NCBI GenBank assembly: GCA_905182995.1
Contig: CAJJDP010000015.1
Span: 1 to 64,000 of the forward strand
Direction: 5' to 3'
DNA length: 64,000 nucleotides
Source: Paramecium octaurelia
Lineage: Eukaryota; Ciliophora; Oligohymenophorea; Peniculida; Parameciidae
Both the position numbers and the translations under genes were made by a program. A model generated the notes under the pieces. It did no database searches, was not told the origin of the DNA, and saw only the letters and a program-made list of their open reading frames with translations. Position 1 is the first letter of the stretch. The number at the start of each line of letters is the position of its first letter. This document shows positions 1 to 15,431 of the stretch, in pieces.

Positions 1-1480
1 TAGAACAATAGCTTTAATATAAAATCACCCATAGTTATAAATGATATTAATATGAATATATCTACTTTAAAATAGGTAATTTTCAATTTATTTTTACTAC
101 TTTGGATTTAAATACTTATTTGAGATTTTTTTTTACCTTATAAATAACAAGGGAAATCTTGCTTTAATGCATTTTAAAATAATAGATGTTTCTTTTTGTT
201 GTCAGCTTTTAATAATGACCAATTTATTTTTCTAAAACTCTTTGGAAACTATGATATATAGATAGGTGAAAAATTATCATGGTACTAATAACGAAATTCT
301 AATCTCAAAGATCATGGGCTAATAATTTAACATTATGTGTACAATAAACTAAGTAATTTTAGCAGGATATAACATAAATTAAAAGTTTCATCATTACAAC
401 TAAACGTAGATTTGAAAATAAGCATTATTTTATTTGTACAACATGGACTGTTAACAATAGAAAAAATGAATTTTTATTTAAGTAATATAGAATATTTCAA
501 AAGACTAGTTATAATATAAAACCATGATTAGAAAATTGATAATTGGATGTAAATGATATTTAGGATATCTTCGATAATCAATAATTTCGGTTGCTTGGCA
601 TAGCAAACTTAAATTAAAACTGTCTTATTTCCTTTCATAATGCGCTTTTGAACAATTTGGAAGATCGTTTTCATCCTGATAATAAGCCATTGACTAAATA
701 AATACTAAAGTACTTAACCGATTGTTATATCAAATAAATTTGAAAAATAATTATTTATTTAAATTAATACTTTTGCATCCAATAGTTCAGTTTGTTTTGA
801 ATATTATATAATATATACAAATAAATATTATAACCCTTGAGAATCATAAGGTAAAACTCAATTTTAGACATTTAATATTCATATTCTTAAGTTAATTTTA
901 CTCGCTATACATACTGTCCGCGGAGAAAAAATCGATTTGGTGTTATGATATTATTCTGGTTCTTGATTTTACTGACTAGATAGGTACAATATAGTTTAGA
1001 AAAAAAAAAATTACAATCAAATTTCAGCAAGTTTGCAAGGAAAATAATTTATTATTTGATGGCATTCAAGAAGATTGAAAATTAATTGGCTTATTTTATT
1101 TTTTAAATGATTTTTAAAAATGAACCTTAATAAACATCCAAATCATTCTAAAATTTTGATTATAAATTAATTATAAGTCAATTTAAGATTAGAGAAACCT
1201 TCAGGATTTATTATTACTAGACAGAATGAATATCAATTATTATAAGAATTTAATATTAATAAAATAGATTTAAACATTAAATCATTTCAATTTGCAAAGG
1301 AATCATTAATAACTATTTAAAATATATAGGTATTCAATAATGCACACTATGAATAATTAATAGTTATGTTAGTTGATTAAATGTAAGATATATATAGAAT
1401 AAATAAATTTTCAGTTATAATTGATTGAGTTATATAAGTAATTTATAGCCTCTGGAATTTTTATATTATTTTCATTTACA
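1..1480 (+). pseudogene. Probable decayed gene or unresolved coding relic
   Basis: No intact gene model could be built. Several protein-like stretches appear in different plus-strand frames under the ciliate code. One lies at about 1-90, a TGA-free run of roughly 165 codons covers about 160-650, and another covers about 1190-1425 (it contains NEYQLLQEFN and FNNAHYEQLIVMLVDQMQD). They are separated by TGA codons and frame changes that GTA...TAG introns do not obviously repair. The composition of the last piece looks like real protein rather than chance. The window edge cuts off anything upstream. It could be the 3' part of a gene with introns I did not place, or a pseudogene. Confidence 0.3.
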
Positions 1481-1506
1481 TATATAGAGTATAAATAAAT
1501 ATTAAA

Positions 1507-2637
1507 TCAAATAATTATCTCTAAACCGCAAAGTGAGTTAAGATTTGGATGAATGAATTGCATTAAGTAATTTACTGTTTATTCTCTGGTACAAAAATAC
1601 CCATCTGTACAAAATTTTGTTTAAATTTATTATCTATTGTAATAAACCATAACTATTTCATTTTTAACAATAATTTCTAATTATGATGCAAATGGGATGA
1701 TTGGTTGAAAGTCTGAAATTGCCGATAAAATTGCCACTTAATTTGTATCATGTCCTGAATACCAACTAAGAGGAGTAGTGGAATATAATTAAGAGATAAT
1801 CCATTTGAAAGGTTCAGTTAATTACGCAAAATGTTCCAAAGAATCACAATTATCTTCATAATATCTAAGAAATCTCACAACTTCTTGCATATACTAAATT
1901 GCTGATTATGAGGGATTTGGGAATAGAAATCCTTAGGCATGATTGCTTTGATAGTCATCAAAAATATCTTGAATATCTGATAAAGTAATGGATTTCTTTT
2001 TAAAGGATTTGCTTGGATATGCAGCCTTAATAATATCAAAAACTTCATCAAATTCAGGTCTGTTTTTAAATTCTTCTTCTTTTGATTTAAAATATTCACT
2101 AGATTCAATTTTTTTTTTCAAATCTTTAATTGCTGGACATATAGATTTTTTATGTCCATGAAACATGAAATCATTTGGTCTTTCAAAATAATGAAGTTCT
2201 AATTCAAGTGGGTTTTGGAAATCTGAAGACATAATCTAGTTCCATGCTTCAATATTTGTGGAATATTTAGCGTAATATTCATTGAAGTATCTTTTGATTA
2301 TTTCTTAAAAATTATTTGGACATAACCCTTTTAGGAATCCTATAGTAGACATAATAACTCTCTAGGTTGTAGATGCTTAAATTTCTAAATTTTCATAAAT
2401 GCAATTTCCATTTATATCAATAATAGATAATCCATTTTTACTCTATCCTAAGTTAACATGTTATTATAATCCTATTTCAGTTAAATCTTCTGGTTAAATT
2501 GTCCAATAATATGTGCTATCAATTTCAGTATACACTTTTGGTGATCTAGCACCGTGTCGTGTTATCAATATTGACTTTTAAAGGCAGGAACCCAAGGTTA
2601 ATAGAATGAAAATTGCGAATGCACTTGAAATATTCAT
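1507..2637 (-). CDS. Histidine acid phosphatase (secreted or lysosomal)
   Basis: Intronless gene of 376 aa. An N-terminal hydrophobic signal peptide (about residues 1-19, ending near GSC) is followed directly by the catalytic motif RHGARSP at residues 27-33; its His28 would form the phosphohistidine intermediate. A second hallmark, SGHDTN near residue 296, supplies the proton-donor HD pair. The family hydrolyses phosphomonoesters at acid pH in lysosomes, phagosomes or outside the cell. Length fits the branch-2 acid phosphatases (about 350-430 aa). The ATG at 2637 was chosen because it opens the signal peptide; the frame is open further upstream but that extension is not protein-like. It ends at TGA 1507-1509. 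TAA/TAG codons are frequent and read as Gln. Substrate range cannot be told from sequence. Confidence 0.9.
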
Positions 2638-3287
2638 GATTTTATAATTAATTATCTTAGGATTTATTCTAATCATTATAAATGATGAAATAGACATAGT
2701 AAATTTATGTATTAATAAAATGTCATATGACGTTATAAAAATAATTAACTTTATTATAATAATATGTAGAATATGAGTATTAAATATTAATTCTAAATAA
2801 ATATCTAAACATCTCTTATTTGCCAAGATCAAAAATCAAAATAATCAATATCATCAAACAATATGAATAAATTCATATACTAACTCGGTCTTTCTTGTTG
2901 TATATTGGAATTGATGAAATAATAATATTTTTAAGGGAAAGTTACAATTAACTATTGCGACTCAAAACTGAAACATAATTACTTGAATATCAATACTTCA
3001 AGATAAGGTATGCATATTATTATGATACTTACTTTTCTTTTTTTAATAATAAATTATAATATATTTTGATTTCAATGAAAATCAGATAATTATTTAATTA
3101 TAGCTAACTAATTAATGAAATGATAAAATAATGCTTATTATTGAAATTTGCATAATTTAAGAATAATGGATAATGAATAATAACAATTAATATTTTTTAA
3201 AAATAAGAAATAATCTATATAGAATTTTATTTTTAATAAAATTTGTTTAAAAACTAAAAATGTAAACATTTAATTCAATCATAATTA
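2638..3287. other. Intergenic, no gene seen
   Basis: About 650 bases of very AT-rich DNA between the start of the phosphatase and the stop of the RING gene, both on the minus strand. I see no conserved motif or convincing open frame. It should hold the phosphatase promoter and the 3' end of the RING gene. Confidence 0.6.
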
Positions 3288-5016
3288 TCAATTCCCAGAT
3301 TAAACGCAAAGCTACTAAGTTATTAAATCTCCCTTTAAAAATGGCGATGGGGTATTTCCATTTTATTGCATTGCATTAGCAGAGTCAGGTGAGGATGTTT
3401 CTATGATTAATTTGTAGTAAAAATTACATTATAAATGTTTTAATCTTTATTCTCTCTTTTGGAACTCTGCAAGTTTTTATTCATCTATTTACATCGCATC
3501 ACCTGAAATCACTCCCAACTAATAGATTTAATCTTCTTATTTTTGTTGTATGCGCTTTTGTTTGTTTAAGTCCTCTCTGCAAAATGGACAGGTCTATGTA
3601 TATTTGTGATTTGCTTACATGATTTCTTTTCCTCCATTCATCTATACAAGTAGAATGAAATAAATGTAGGCAATATGTTAATTTGACTAGGTCTTATTTC
3701 TAAAATTCCACAAGACATATTTAACAATCAGAAATTTCTACTAATCCGGGGTATTCCTGAATAATTTATTCATACAATTCCACTGGAATATAATCCTATC
3801 TAAGACTTCTATTAGTATTTCCCTTAACTGAAAATGATCTTAGATTAAGATTGTTTAACGCTCCATTATTTATTCTTCTGGTCTTTCTTTAAAAATAAAT
3901 CACACATATAATTATTAGTAAGGCAATTATTAGAGCCCCTAAAGCACCAGCCAAGATATAATATATTTCCAAACCAGAAGTGTCATCTTAGTTGGTACTA
4001 ATGTAGAGTTTTAACGCAACTTAGGTTTTGTATGTTTGATCATTAACTAACAATAAGATAACAAAATTTTCCATTCTGAATCCCAAAGTTTATTCTATTT
4101 TATTAGTATTATCAAGGCAATACTGAATATCATCTTTTGAATATCTGATTGTTCCAGTCGAAATTTCAGTTTGATAAAATGAATTACTCTCAGAAAATGG
4201 AATAAAGTCTTTGTCGTGTTGGCATCCAATATATGTTTTTATACTGGCATTCGTATTTACTTCAATTTCTAAGGAAGCTGGGTTAGACTTTAAAGGAATG
4301 GTTAGAATATTTTTAAAAGACTTTTCTTTCAATTCAAACTATAATTATAATGTAATATACCTAAACCAAGCTTGGGGCATTTATAACAGGACTTAATAAT
4401 TAACAAGTGCTATCAATATAACCTTCATTGCATTAACAAAATAGTATTTAATTACTCATACACAAACCATAATTATTGCATTAACTAATTTAGATGAAAA
4501 AATAACTTATAGCATTCTCCTTTCTAGGAACCCTTAATTATGATGGTGTATTAAGAATCATCAGATGAATAGATATAAATGGAGATTTGTTTTTCGTTTA
4601 ACTTATATATGCTAAATTTATTATAAGCCCACTCGTTTTCATCATTGATTTAATCTGATAATACAATCTGCTAAACGCGTTATGAATATAACAAAGCATT
4701 GTTATCGAACACACATAATTTCCTAATGATCAATTCTCATTGCTTACTTATTTGATTCAATTTGTTTCTTTATAGCATCAGGAGAGCTGACAATCGATTT
4801 TATAATTTATTGATTCTTTGTATTGCAATATGCTAAAAAAGGAACAGTTGAAAGTGAATTATTTTCAAGTATGATATTTATAGTAGTTGATCCTTAATTC
4901 AAATCATCATATTTCTCCAGATCAATATCAATAGCATTAAAACCTCTAGTTCTATAGAGTTTCTTTGAATAAAGAGCATTTGTTTAAGATATCAATAATA
5001 GTAGTACAAATATCAT
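3288..5016 (-). CDS. Membrane RING-H2 E3 ligase with EGF-like motif
   Basis: Predicted 536 aa after removing five introns (4671-4692, 4485-4506, 4339-4360, 3594-3618, 3401-3427). Order: signal peptide; luminal region; a Cys-rich EGF-like stretch (CYNQCNNYGLC...FCQCNEGYIDSTC); a second luminal part; one TM helix (LAGALGALIIALLIIICVIY); then a cytosolic RING-H2 finger at residues 409-449 with CQIC, CLHLFHSTC and CPFC. This layout resembles the PA-TM-RING (RNF13/GRAIL-type) ubiquitin ligases that act on endosomes and secretory membranes, although I cannot confirm a PA domain. Two introns begin GTT instead of GTA; both are needed to join the EGF-like cysteines and keep the frame. The 27-nt last intron contains no in-frame TGA. 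The start lies 45 bases below the PI4-kinase stop. Confidence 0.8.
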
Positions 5017-5061
5017 AAATGAATTTTATAAAGATTTTATAAATATCGCATATTTTAATAT

Positions 5062-7653
<2,592 letters not shown>

Positions 7654-7685
7654 AAAATTAATATTTAATGTCTAATATTATAAAT

Positions 7686-8291
7686 TCATGCACCAATAGA
7701 TAATTTTGATCTAGCCACTTATTTTCTTGATTAACGAGCCACCTATTGATTGTTTGCCTCCTTTTTAACATTCTCATCTTTTTCTGCAGCCCACAATTCA
7801 ATATGAGCGTTGGATGATAAAAATGCTGCAATATTTTAATTTTTTACGATTAATTCTTCCGTGTGCTCTGTAAGTTCTACGTCTACCCTTTTATGCTCTA
7901 TTCACTTAGACATGATTGATGATCAATTTCTCATTGCTTAAATTCTTAACTTATGCATTAGCTGCCAAATTTTACAATAATGATAAAACAATTCTTACAC
8001 TCTTTTCAGGCCATCTACCTATATGATTATTACAATGCTCAATATACCTTATGATCTGCCGAATTCTTTTGCTTATCCAGTTCTACCAACTCCACCATTG
8101 AAACGAGTGAATGGAACACATCTCTTGTGTTATAATACATCTTATAAATATTTTAATGCTTATGCAAGTGTTTATCCTTTAATTGCTCTTGCCACTTCAT
8201 AAGTGTTTTTGAAATGTGTTCTTAAATCACTGGCTCTAGCCTTACATGATTTCTTAGCAACAGCTGGCTCTCTGGCGTATTACTTACCCAT
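7686..8291 (-). CDS. RPL17: Cytosolic ribosomal protein uL22 (RPL17)
   Basis: 184 aa from three exons (introns 8019-8047 and 7826-7847; the second ends CAG). It is a large-subunit protein lining the nascent-chain exit tunnel. The sequence contains the family block [20 protein letters not shown], with the second intron falling exactly inside the Pro codon, then SSNAHIELW and a basic C-terminus ending SKLSIGA. Length matches eukaryotic RPL17 (about 184 aa). The start MGKQYAREP is the first ATG and matches the family N-terminus. The strongly conserved protein makes the short introns and the TAA/TAG=Gln code unambiguous here. Confidence 0.96.
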
Positions 8292-8347
8292 AAATATTGA
8301 AATCTTTTATTTATTTTATTTAAAAATTGTGAATATTTATAATAAAT

Positions 8348-9294
8348 TCACTTTCCAAAACCATTTCCCAAATCAAATTTATTAGCATATTTTTAAAACA
8401 AATCTTTATCATAATCTTAGATTTTCTTTTTCATGTCCTACTTCATATTCATATATTTGCTATCTCCCATATATGTTCTTCTCATAACATCTTAATTTTA
8501 GAATTCCTTAAAGAATTCATTGCTCGTTACCAAAAACTATCATACAAAACTTCACTACTTTTTTTTTTTTATCTACTTAAGCATTAACATTCTCTTAAAC
8601 TTTATTTCTAAAATATTCTTCTAATGTCATCCCATTATAACTATTCGGATTAAAATTTTAAGCAGTTCTGCTTTATATTGCAGTACGATTTCTTTACGAA
8701 TTCTAACTTATCATTCTCCTTTTATCCAGTCGAGAACATTTCGATGTCTCAGGTCTTTATTCTCCACGCTCTTCACTCATTAATTATTGAAAATATTAAT
8801 ATTATTACTCATCTGTTAATAAATATATTTCATAACCTTTTAGTATCACTAGAATTAATCTTCTAATTCATCTCTCGGAGTATCTCTTTTCTAAGAGCTA
8901 GTTTGAGTTTCTAAGAACTTGTATGAGTATCTCATTTAGCTTTCCTTGATTCCCAACTAATTAAGAACCCAAATATTGTTGTCCTGCGATCTGTAACACC
9001 TTAATAATCCCAACTAATCATACCATTATTAATGAATTGGAGTATTGCCAGCTAAACTTTAAGATTCGCTTGACAGATCTCAATAATTATTAATTATGCT
9101 TTACCAACCAAAATCTCTAACAGTTTAGTTTGCAATTCTGATATACTTTCTTGTTTGTTTAATTCATTAACAATCTCCAATATTTGCTCATCCTTTTATA
9201 TTAACAAATCTAATAAACCACAATCCAATACCTTTTAGATATCCCTTCTAAGAACTAGATATGATATTTCCTTAACATAGAACATATAATCCAT
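8348..9294 (-). pseudogene. Helical (ARM-like) protein with a broken frame
   Basis: Coherent protein can be read but not in one frame. From the ATG at 9294 about 95 codons of helical sequence (LDCGLLDLLIQKDEQILEIV) run to about 9000. A one-base shift is then needed to enter a frame reading VLQIAGQQYLGSQLVGNQG, LNEILIQVLRNSNQLLEKRY and, after an in-frame TGA at 8868-8870, RRLILVILKGYEIYLLTDEQ. The 3' part is basic and Gln-rich, uses a 22-nt intron inside the stretch after twelve As, and ends GNGFGK at TGA 8348-8350. The alternating hydrophobic helices suggest armadillo-type repeats, but no family is certain. Explanations are a pseudogene, a sequence error, or an intron I failed to place. Confidence 0.5.
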
Positions 9295-9707
9295 ACAAAT
9301 ATTTGCCTTCCTTAGTTGATATTTAATGCATATTATAGTAAATTATAAATAAATACATTTTATTAAAGTTTTCCAGAAATTTCAAACATCTGTTCTCTAT
9401 ATTGAAATCATGAATAAAAGAATGAGGATTACACAGTCTGTTCTAAATTTTCACAATGGATTGATAAGAAGAATTCTACAAAGAATAACCACCAGCATTT
9501 CACTCTTTTCAAGTAAATAAGCATATTAAATAGATTATATCAACCAAATATTTTAATTTATTGAATTAGTAAAATATTAAATATATATGACACTATTAGT
9601 TTATACGTATAATTTAACTAAGTATGATTCCTAATAAGAATATTTAAAAGAAATAGATAATAGGTAAATAAAATTTTTGTGTTGCCATTTGTACAATAAT
9701 AATATTT
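9295..9707. other. Intergenic, no gene seen
   Basis: About 410 AT-rich bases between two minus-strand genes. No motif or coding stretch recognised. It should contain the promoter of the helical gene and the 3' UTR of the aldehyde dehydrogenase. Confidence 0.5.
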
Positions 9708-11310
9708 TCAAATATCAAATTTCACACCTTGAGCAAGAGGCAATGTCTTACCAAAGTTAATTGTGCATGTAGATCTTCTCATATAAGTCTTCCATGAATC
9801 ACTTCCTGATTCTCTGCCTCCTCCTGTTTCTTTTTCACCTCCAAAAGCTCCTCCGATTTCAGCTCCTGATGTTCCAATATTCACATTTACTATTCCACAA
9901 TCTGATCCTAAAGGTCCAGTCCATTTGTATGAATTGCTTAAATTGGAAGTGAATAATGAACTACTCAAACCTTATGGAACATTATTATTAATTTCAATTG
10001 CTTCATCTAAGGTATCATATCGAACAATGAATAAAATAGGCATGAAGAGTTCATGTTATAAAATAGGGTGATCAGCTTTAACCTCAAAGATCGTTGGTTA
10101 AACAAAGTTACCTGGACCTTCAATTACATTTCCTCCATAAAGTAATTTTCCTCCTTAGGCTTGGATTTCAGGTATGACTTTCTTATATTATTCAACTTAT
10201 CCCTTTGTATGAAGTGGACCACATAAGGTATCTACAATATATGAATTAATTACCATCATTTAAAGCATTTCCAATTTTAATGGTGCCATAAACCTTGACC
10301 ATTTTTTGAATGAATGTCTCAGCTATGCTGTTATGCAACAACAGTCTTCTTAAGGATGTGCATCTCTATCCACATGTACCAACAGCTGCAAATACAGCAG
10401 CCTTGAGTGCTAAATCAACATTGGCATCTTCATGAACAATCTAAGCATTATTTCCTCCTAATTCCAATAAACTTCTGGCTAATCTGGAAGCCACCTTTGC
10501 AGCAATGATTTTACCAACTTAAGTGGAACCTGTAAAGGATACTAATGGAATTCTCTTATCACTTGTAATAGCTTCTCCAATTTACACTCCATCTCCACAA
10601 ATAGTGAACACTATACTTGTTGGCAACTAATTGATTATATATATTATCAATTTACTCCATTTCTTTTAAAAACTTCATGAATGATATTGGTACACGCTAT
10701 GGATGATAAATTTGTTGATGGTGCTCCTTTCCAAACACAAACATCACCACAAATTAATCCAAGTGCTAAATTCCAACCTAATACGGCAACTGGAAAGTTA
10801 AATGCTGTGATAATGCCGACAACACCCAAGGGATTCCATTATTCCATCATGAAATGGGATGGTCTCTCTGATGGGATTACTAATCCATATAATGATCTTG
10901 ATAATCCACAGGCCATATCACAAATATCTATGATTTCTTGGACTTCACCCAAACCCTCTGATTTTATTTTACCCATCTCCAAAGCAACTAACATTCCTAA
11001 AGCCTCCTTCTATTTTCTAAACTCATCTCCAATTTATCTAACAATATCCCCTCTTCTTGGAATAGGTAACTAATTTCAAAATATCAAATACTTCAGCCCA
11101 CATATTCTTAACCTTCAAAAGTTCTTACATACCTTGTTCATATTATTAGAGTGTTCCTAATTTCACTTTTGCAATTGCCTCTCCTGTGTTTGGATTATAA
11201 CTAGTGGTCCACTCTCCATCTCCTACCCATGTTCCACTTAAAGAAGCTCCATAGTTTTCAGCTTTCAAACCAAGTTAAGCCAAGAATGGGTATTTGTCAA
11301 ATGTTAACAT
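9708..11310 (-). CDS. ALDH7A1: Alpha-aminoadipic semialdehyde dehydrogenase (antiquitin)
   Basis: 509 aa after three introns (11070-11091, 10627-10655, 10232-10253), the expected family length. It oxidises alpha-aminoadipic semialdehyde in lysine breakdown, and related aldehydes such as betaine aldehyde, using NAD+. Seen in order: N-terminal [20 protein letters not shown]; cofactor region [25 protein letters not shown] with the general-base Glu near 266; catalytic Cys300 in GTCGQRC; and a C-terminus [20 protein letters not shown] ... [11 protein letters not shown] that is diagnostic for ALDH7. All catalytic residues look intact. No mitochondrial presequence is obvious, so a cytosolic form is likely. 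It sits tail-to-head with the next minus gene. Confidence 0.96.
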
Positions 11311-11367
11311 TTACACTTTTATTTATGACGTACGATTTTTAATATCTGTGTATGTAAAAAATATTCA

Positions 11368-12798
11368 TCAATCTGAAATATCTGAACTAAACAATACAAA
11401 CCTTTCAAATTCTTAAATCTTTGGCGACTCTTCTGGAGATACTGAAACTAAATTCTACACTTAACATTAGGTTTGTGGTGATCTATCTTAATCAAAGAAT
11501 TTCAGATCTTCTTCTTTCTTAAATATTTTTTTTATATTTTCCATTCCTATTTAATTTACCAAAACCAGTTGAACACGAGACAATTCCTAAATAAGATTAT
11601 TGAAAGTGAACTTTGCTCTAGCAATTTCTAGTAATTCATTGTATGTGTGCTAAAATTATGTTAACTTAATTTCAACGCCTTTATAACGCGCTTCCTTTAT
11701 CTATCCTAAAATGTTCTTAGTTATTTAGACTTATTTAAATTGAGGATAATAAATTTCAATTATTTAATGCAATATTGTACTCTCCAACATCGCTGTATTA
11801 ATCATATTGGAGAGTATTTTCAACAACATTATGATATTAATTATGGACCCAATCTGAGCCAATACCTCTCCTAATTTAGGCATTAAAATAGTCTCATTTG
11901 CTTCTATGTTATCAATCCTGAAGACGAATGTACCCAAAGTTTCGAAATTGAATTCAGAACCATCCATAGTCTTTACAGTATCCTAAGCAAATTTCTTTGT
12001 TACAGATTAAGTTATAACTTAATAATCCTTTATCACATCAAAGTATTCAAAGCTATTAAATAAGATTCCCTTATCAACAGTTGTTCGTTATTTTTATAGG
12101 ATTACTTAAGAATAAAATGGGCTACTTTCTTCAAAAGCAAAGAATTATGTCTTTTTAATTTCATCAAATTCCAAAGTCTCATAATTGTATTACTACAAAT
12201 TTATTGACAAAAATAATAACCCATGATTGATACTGAAATAATCGTCAATCGCTTATTGATCAGCACAATAGCCCCCTTCTTCCATCCAATCTGAGCGACA
12301 TTTTGTGAAAAAAATAAAATATTACTTAATATCTTCCTGATCTGCTGCTTTTGTCCCATCAACTTAACTTAAAACTAGTTTTCCTTGATCAATTGTTACA
12401 ACATTTTTATCTTCATTTACTTATATTGTGCTATATAAAAATCTAGGTTGAGCAGAAACCAATAATCCAGAGATTTCCAACAATACTGGCATAATAATGT
12501 TGTTTTATTTTGTGAAGGGATTAATCTTGGTGCTTAAATCATATAAAGTAAAAGAGATTTCGCCATTTTGCCATTCATAAGTAGTATAATCTATCATTTT
12601 TTGAGAGGCTGTAACTTTAGGTATTAATTGTCCATTAATCCATTGTTGTATCACATAAATGAAATAAGCTAAGCTTAACATCATTATTATGATTGCTATT
12701 ACTCCACTCTGAGATGTCTTAAACTGTTCTTATTGTTTAATGGTTTTCAACTTAATGGGCACACCAAAAATGTCAAACTTTTCTAAAATGGCTAACAT
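11368..12798 (-). CDS. Two-TM ciliate membrane protein, family member A
   Basis: Intronless, 476 aa, function unknown. A short N-terminal cytosolic segment (ILEKFDIFGVPIKLK) leads to TM1 (GVIAIIIMMLSLAYFIYVI). About 280 luminal or extracellular residues follow, then a conserved pre-TM block (MPKLGEVLAQIGSIINIIML) forming TM2, and a cytosolic tail beginning IIEIYYPQFKQ. The same order (FD motif, TM1, large loop, EVLA-IGSII-like TM2, then a YYP-type motif) recurs in the genes at 36365-37680 and 52994-54544. I therefore call it a dispersed ciliate-specific family. No enzyme motif is visible. Receptor, adhesion or structural roles are all possible. Confidence 0.75.
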
Positions 12799-12863
12799 AA
12801 TTAAAGACAGTTTCGATAATTTAAAATAATGTATAGTAAAATATCTTGTGCTTATGTAAATAC

Positions 12864-13671
12864 TCAAATTCCGATAATGCTCTCGACTCCTGCTTGTAAT
12901 TATGAAATCAACTATATCAATTTTGGCTATGTTTGTTCGATAGTTGATTAAGCAATCATCATTTTTGATTATTAACTTGGTTTTGGAATATCTATATTAA
13001 CTTAACCATTCTAAGTAATAAGATTTAATACTTACTTTTGGTTCTAAACGAATTTAATCATAAATTGCCCTCTTCTTCTTGATATCAGATTCTTCTGGAG
13101 GATTGACTAGATTACCTAAATCTACAAATTTTGATTTGATCGACTAGGTTGCAGCTGCTAATTTTTCCTTTAATTCTTTCTTTATCCTCTCATTTTCCTA
13201 TTACTTTTATTATTGGATTTTTTCTATTGAAGACGCATTACCTAAATTATCGTTTTGCTTAATAGTGTCTTCTTTAAAAGGCTGTTGTTGATCCTTGATA
13301 TGCTTTTGTTCTCCTTTGGTCAAGAATTTCTTGAGAGTTCGACACTAATCTGCATCCACAATTTGAAGCAATGTCTTAAAATAGTTCTATAATCCAGCCT
13401 TTCTGGTAGAAATAAATTCAGGATCAGTATTTCCGAAAAATTTTTTGGCTGGAAAAGAGGGAAGTTGTTGTTTAAGTTCTGAAGATAATTGAGTGTGTAG
13501 ATTGTTCAGACTTTTATACCTTTCTTCAAAACTCCATGAGACTTTGGTTTAAGTATTTAACACCTTAGATATTATGCCATATAATACTTAAATTTGGTAG
13601 TAAACAATATCTGACCTGGTTTCAGTGTTCACAATTTTCAATTAATATACTGAGTTATGTGATTATTACAT
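12864..13671 (-). CDS. PX-domain phosphoinositide-binding protein
   Basis: 260 aa with one intron (13011-13035). The N-terminal two thirds is a PX domain: VYYQIQVLYG, then SWSFEERYKSLNNLHTQL, the proline-rich loop LPSFPAKKFFGNTDPEFI, and the helix RKAGLQNYFKTLLQIVD. PX domains bind PI3P and related lipids on endosomes. The C-terminal part is charged and Lys/Gln-rich (probable coiled coil) and ends ESIIGI. There is no BAR domain of normal length, so it is a short sorting-nexin-like protein. The ATG at 13671 is in frame with the first PX beta strand. Its stop lies 65 bases from the start of the two-TM gene. The PI4-kinase nearby is also a phosphoinositide gene, but I see no sign of co-regulation. 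Confidence 0.85.
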
Positions 13672-13943
13672 CTAAATATATAAAATTAAAAAAAATAAAA
13701 TTTTAATCTCGTCCTTAAGGTTTAAGAAAACCATTCAAAAATTATCAGATTTCTTATTATTAGATCCTTTACATTAACAATTATATTCTAAAACTAAAAT
13801 CTTTCATTTTATTTTAATCCAAAACACAAGTAATCCAAAAATGAGTAACTACAGAGCTAATAAATCTTTTTTGTTTACTTTGTAATATCATATTAAAATG
13901 AAATTATTCAAATCTATATTTTATAAATAATAAAAAAGCTAAA

Positions 13944-15431
13944 ATGGACGTGATTAATAAAGAATCTTTTTTTGACGACCCTGATGCTACAGTGTTTTGG
14001 AATGTCACTGAGTATCCAACAAAAGATGCAGCTTTGGATTTGCAGGATATAATGTACATAGATTAAAATTCAGAATTGCATAAAGGAACTCTAGGTATCT
14101 CTAATCACTATTTACTTTATTTCAAAAAGCAAGTAAGTTTGGTACAATAACCAATAGGCTGTAAAGAAGTGGGTCAATTTGGATAATGCTACTATTGAAT
14201 ATACTAAACATTAGAAGGTAGGACTGGGAATAAAAATAACCAAAAATAAACAATATTTCGAGTTCTTTGGAGACGTAGAACCGTGGTACAATTACTTGAA
14301 ATAATTTTGTATTCAAAGGAACTTTTCTCACCATTACACTTTACTGAAAAAGATTGGATAAGGAAATTTTGCAGATGTAAAGAAATTCATTTAATCTAGG
14401 TGTTCAAAGCAGTAAACAAGAATGATGGATCTGAATATGCAATTAAGTGTTTCAGAAAAGCAAAATTAAATGAAACCGTTGACAGATTGGCTATAATCAA
14501 GGAAATATCAATTATGAAAAAAATTCAGCATGAATCCGTCATTCGTTTATATGAGGTTTTTGAAGGAGATGAATTTTTATTCTTAGTCTTAGAATATTTG
14601 AAAGGGGGCGAATTACATTAATATATGAAGAAATCACCTCCATTTTCTGAAGAAAAATGCGCTAAATTCATTTTTAGATTATTGAAAGCAGTTTCATCTA
14701 TTCATGAAAAAGGAATTTTGCATAGAGACATCAAACCTGAAAATATCATGCTTAGAAATAAGGAAGATGTCGATAATATTTGTATAGGGGATTTTGGATT
14801 GGCTGATTATTATTCACCAAGTGGATAATACTTATTTACCAGGTGTGGCACTCCTGGGTATGTTGCTCCAGAATTATTGTAGGATAAACTCTATGATTTC
14901 AAAATTGATATTTATAGTATAGGGATTCTAATGTTTATTCTGATAGCAGGTAAATCACCATTTGATGGTAAGGATTACGATGATGTTGTGATGAGAAATT
15001 ATTATGCAAAGGTCAAATTTGATGAGTGCAAATTAAGTGATATAGGGATGGACTTACTTTAAGGACTTATGAACAAGAATCCTATCAAGAGACTGACTGC
15101 AGAAGAGGCTTTAAGTCATCCTTGGTTTGCTAGTGAAAACTTAACAAAAGTATGCTAATTCAAAATTAGAAAATCAAACCAAACTACATTAAAGAAATTA
15201 GCCTATTTTGATATGAACATTAAATAATATTCAGCCATTTCAACTTAATTTAGTCCAAAGAGTTCACTATCCAACCTCAGTCCTTATTGTGTTACAAAGT
15301 GCAATATTGAGGATAGCCCTCAGACACCAAACACTCCATTGATTCTTAAACCCATCAATACTCCTAGAACACCAGCTACGTATAAATTACGATAGGGTCG
15401 AAGAACTTAAATACCTCTTCAATAATTATGA
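13944..15431 (+). CDS. PH-like/CAMK-type protein kinase
   Basis: 479 aa, introns 14133-14157 and 14377-14399. About 140 N-terminal residues look like a PH-type module ([46 protein letters not shown]). The kinase domain follows: glycine loop KIGQGNFADV, Lys in YAIKCF, catalytic loop [15 protein letters not shown], and [10 protein letters not shown]. All catalytic residues are present, so it should be active. The fold resembles CDPK/CaMK kinases but no EF-hands follow; the C-tail is Ser/Thr/Pro-rich ([20 protein letters not shown]) and may be phosphorylated. The second intron interrupts the glycine loop, as it does in the related gene at 48042. A decayed copy lies immediately downstream. Confidence 0.88.

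Noticed and set aside
10681-11073. 130-codon plus-strand frame
   Set aside because: Antisense shadow of the aldehyde dehydrogenase, whose motifs are unmistakable on the minus strand.
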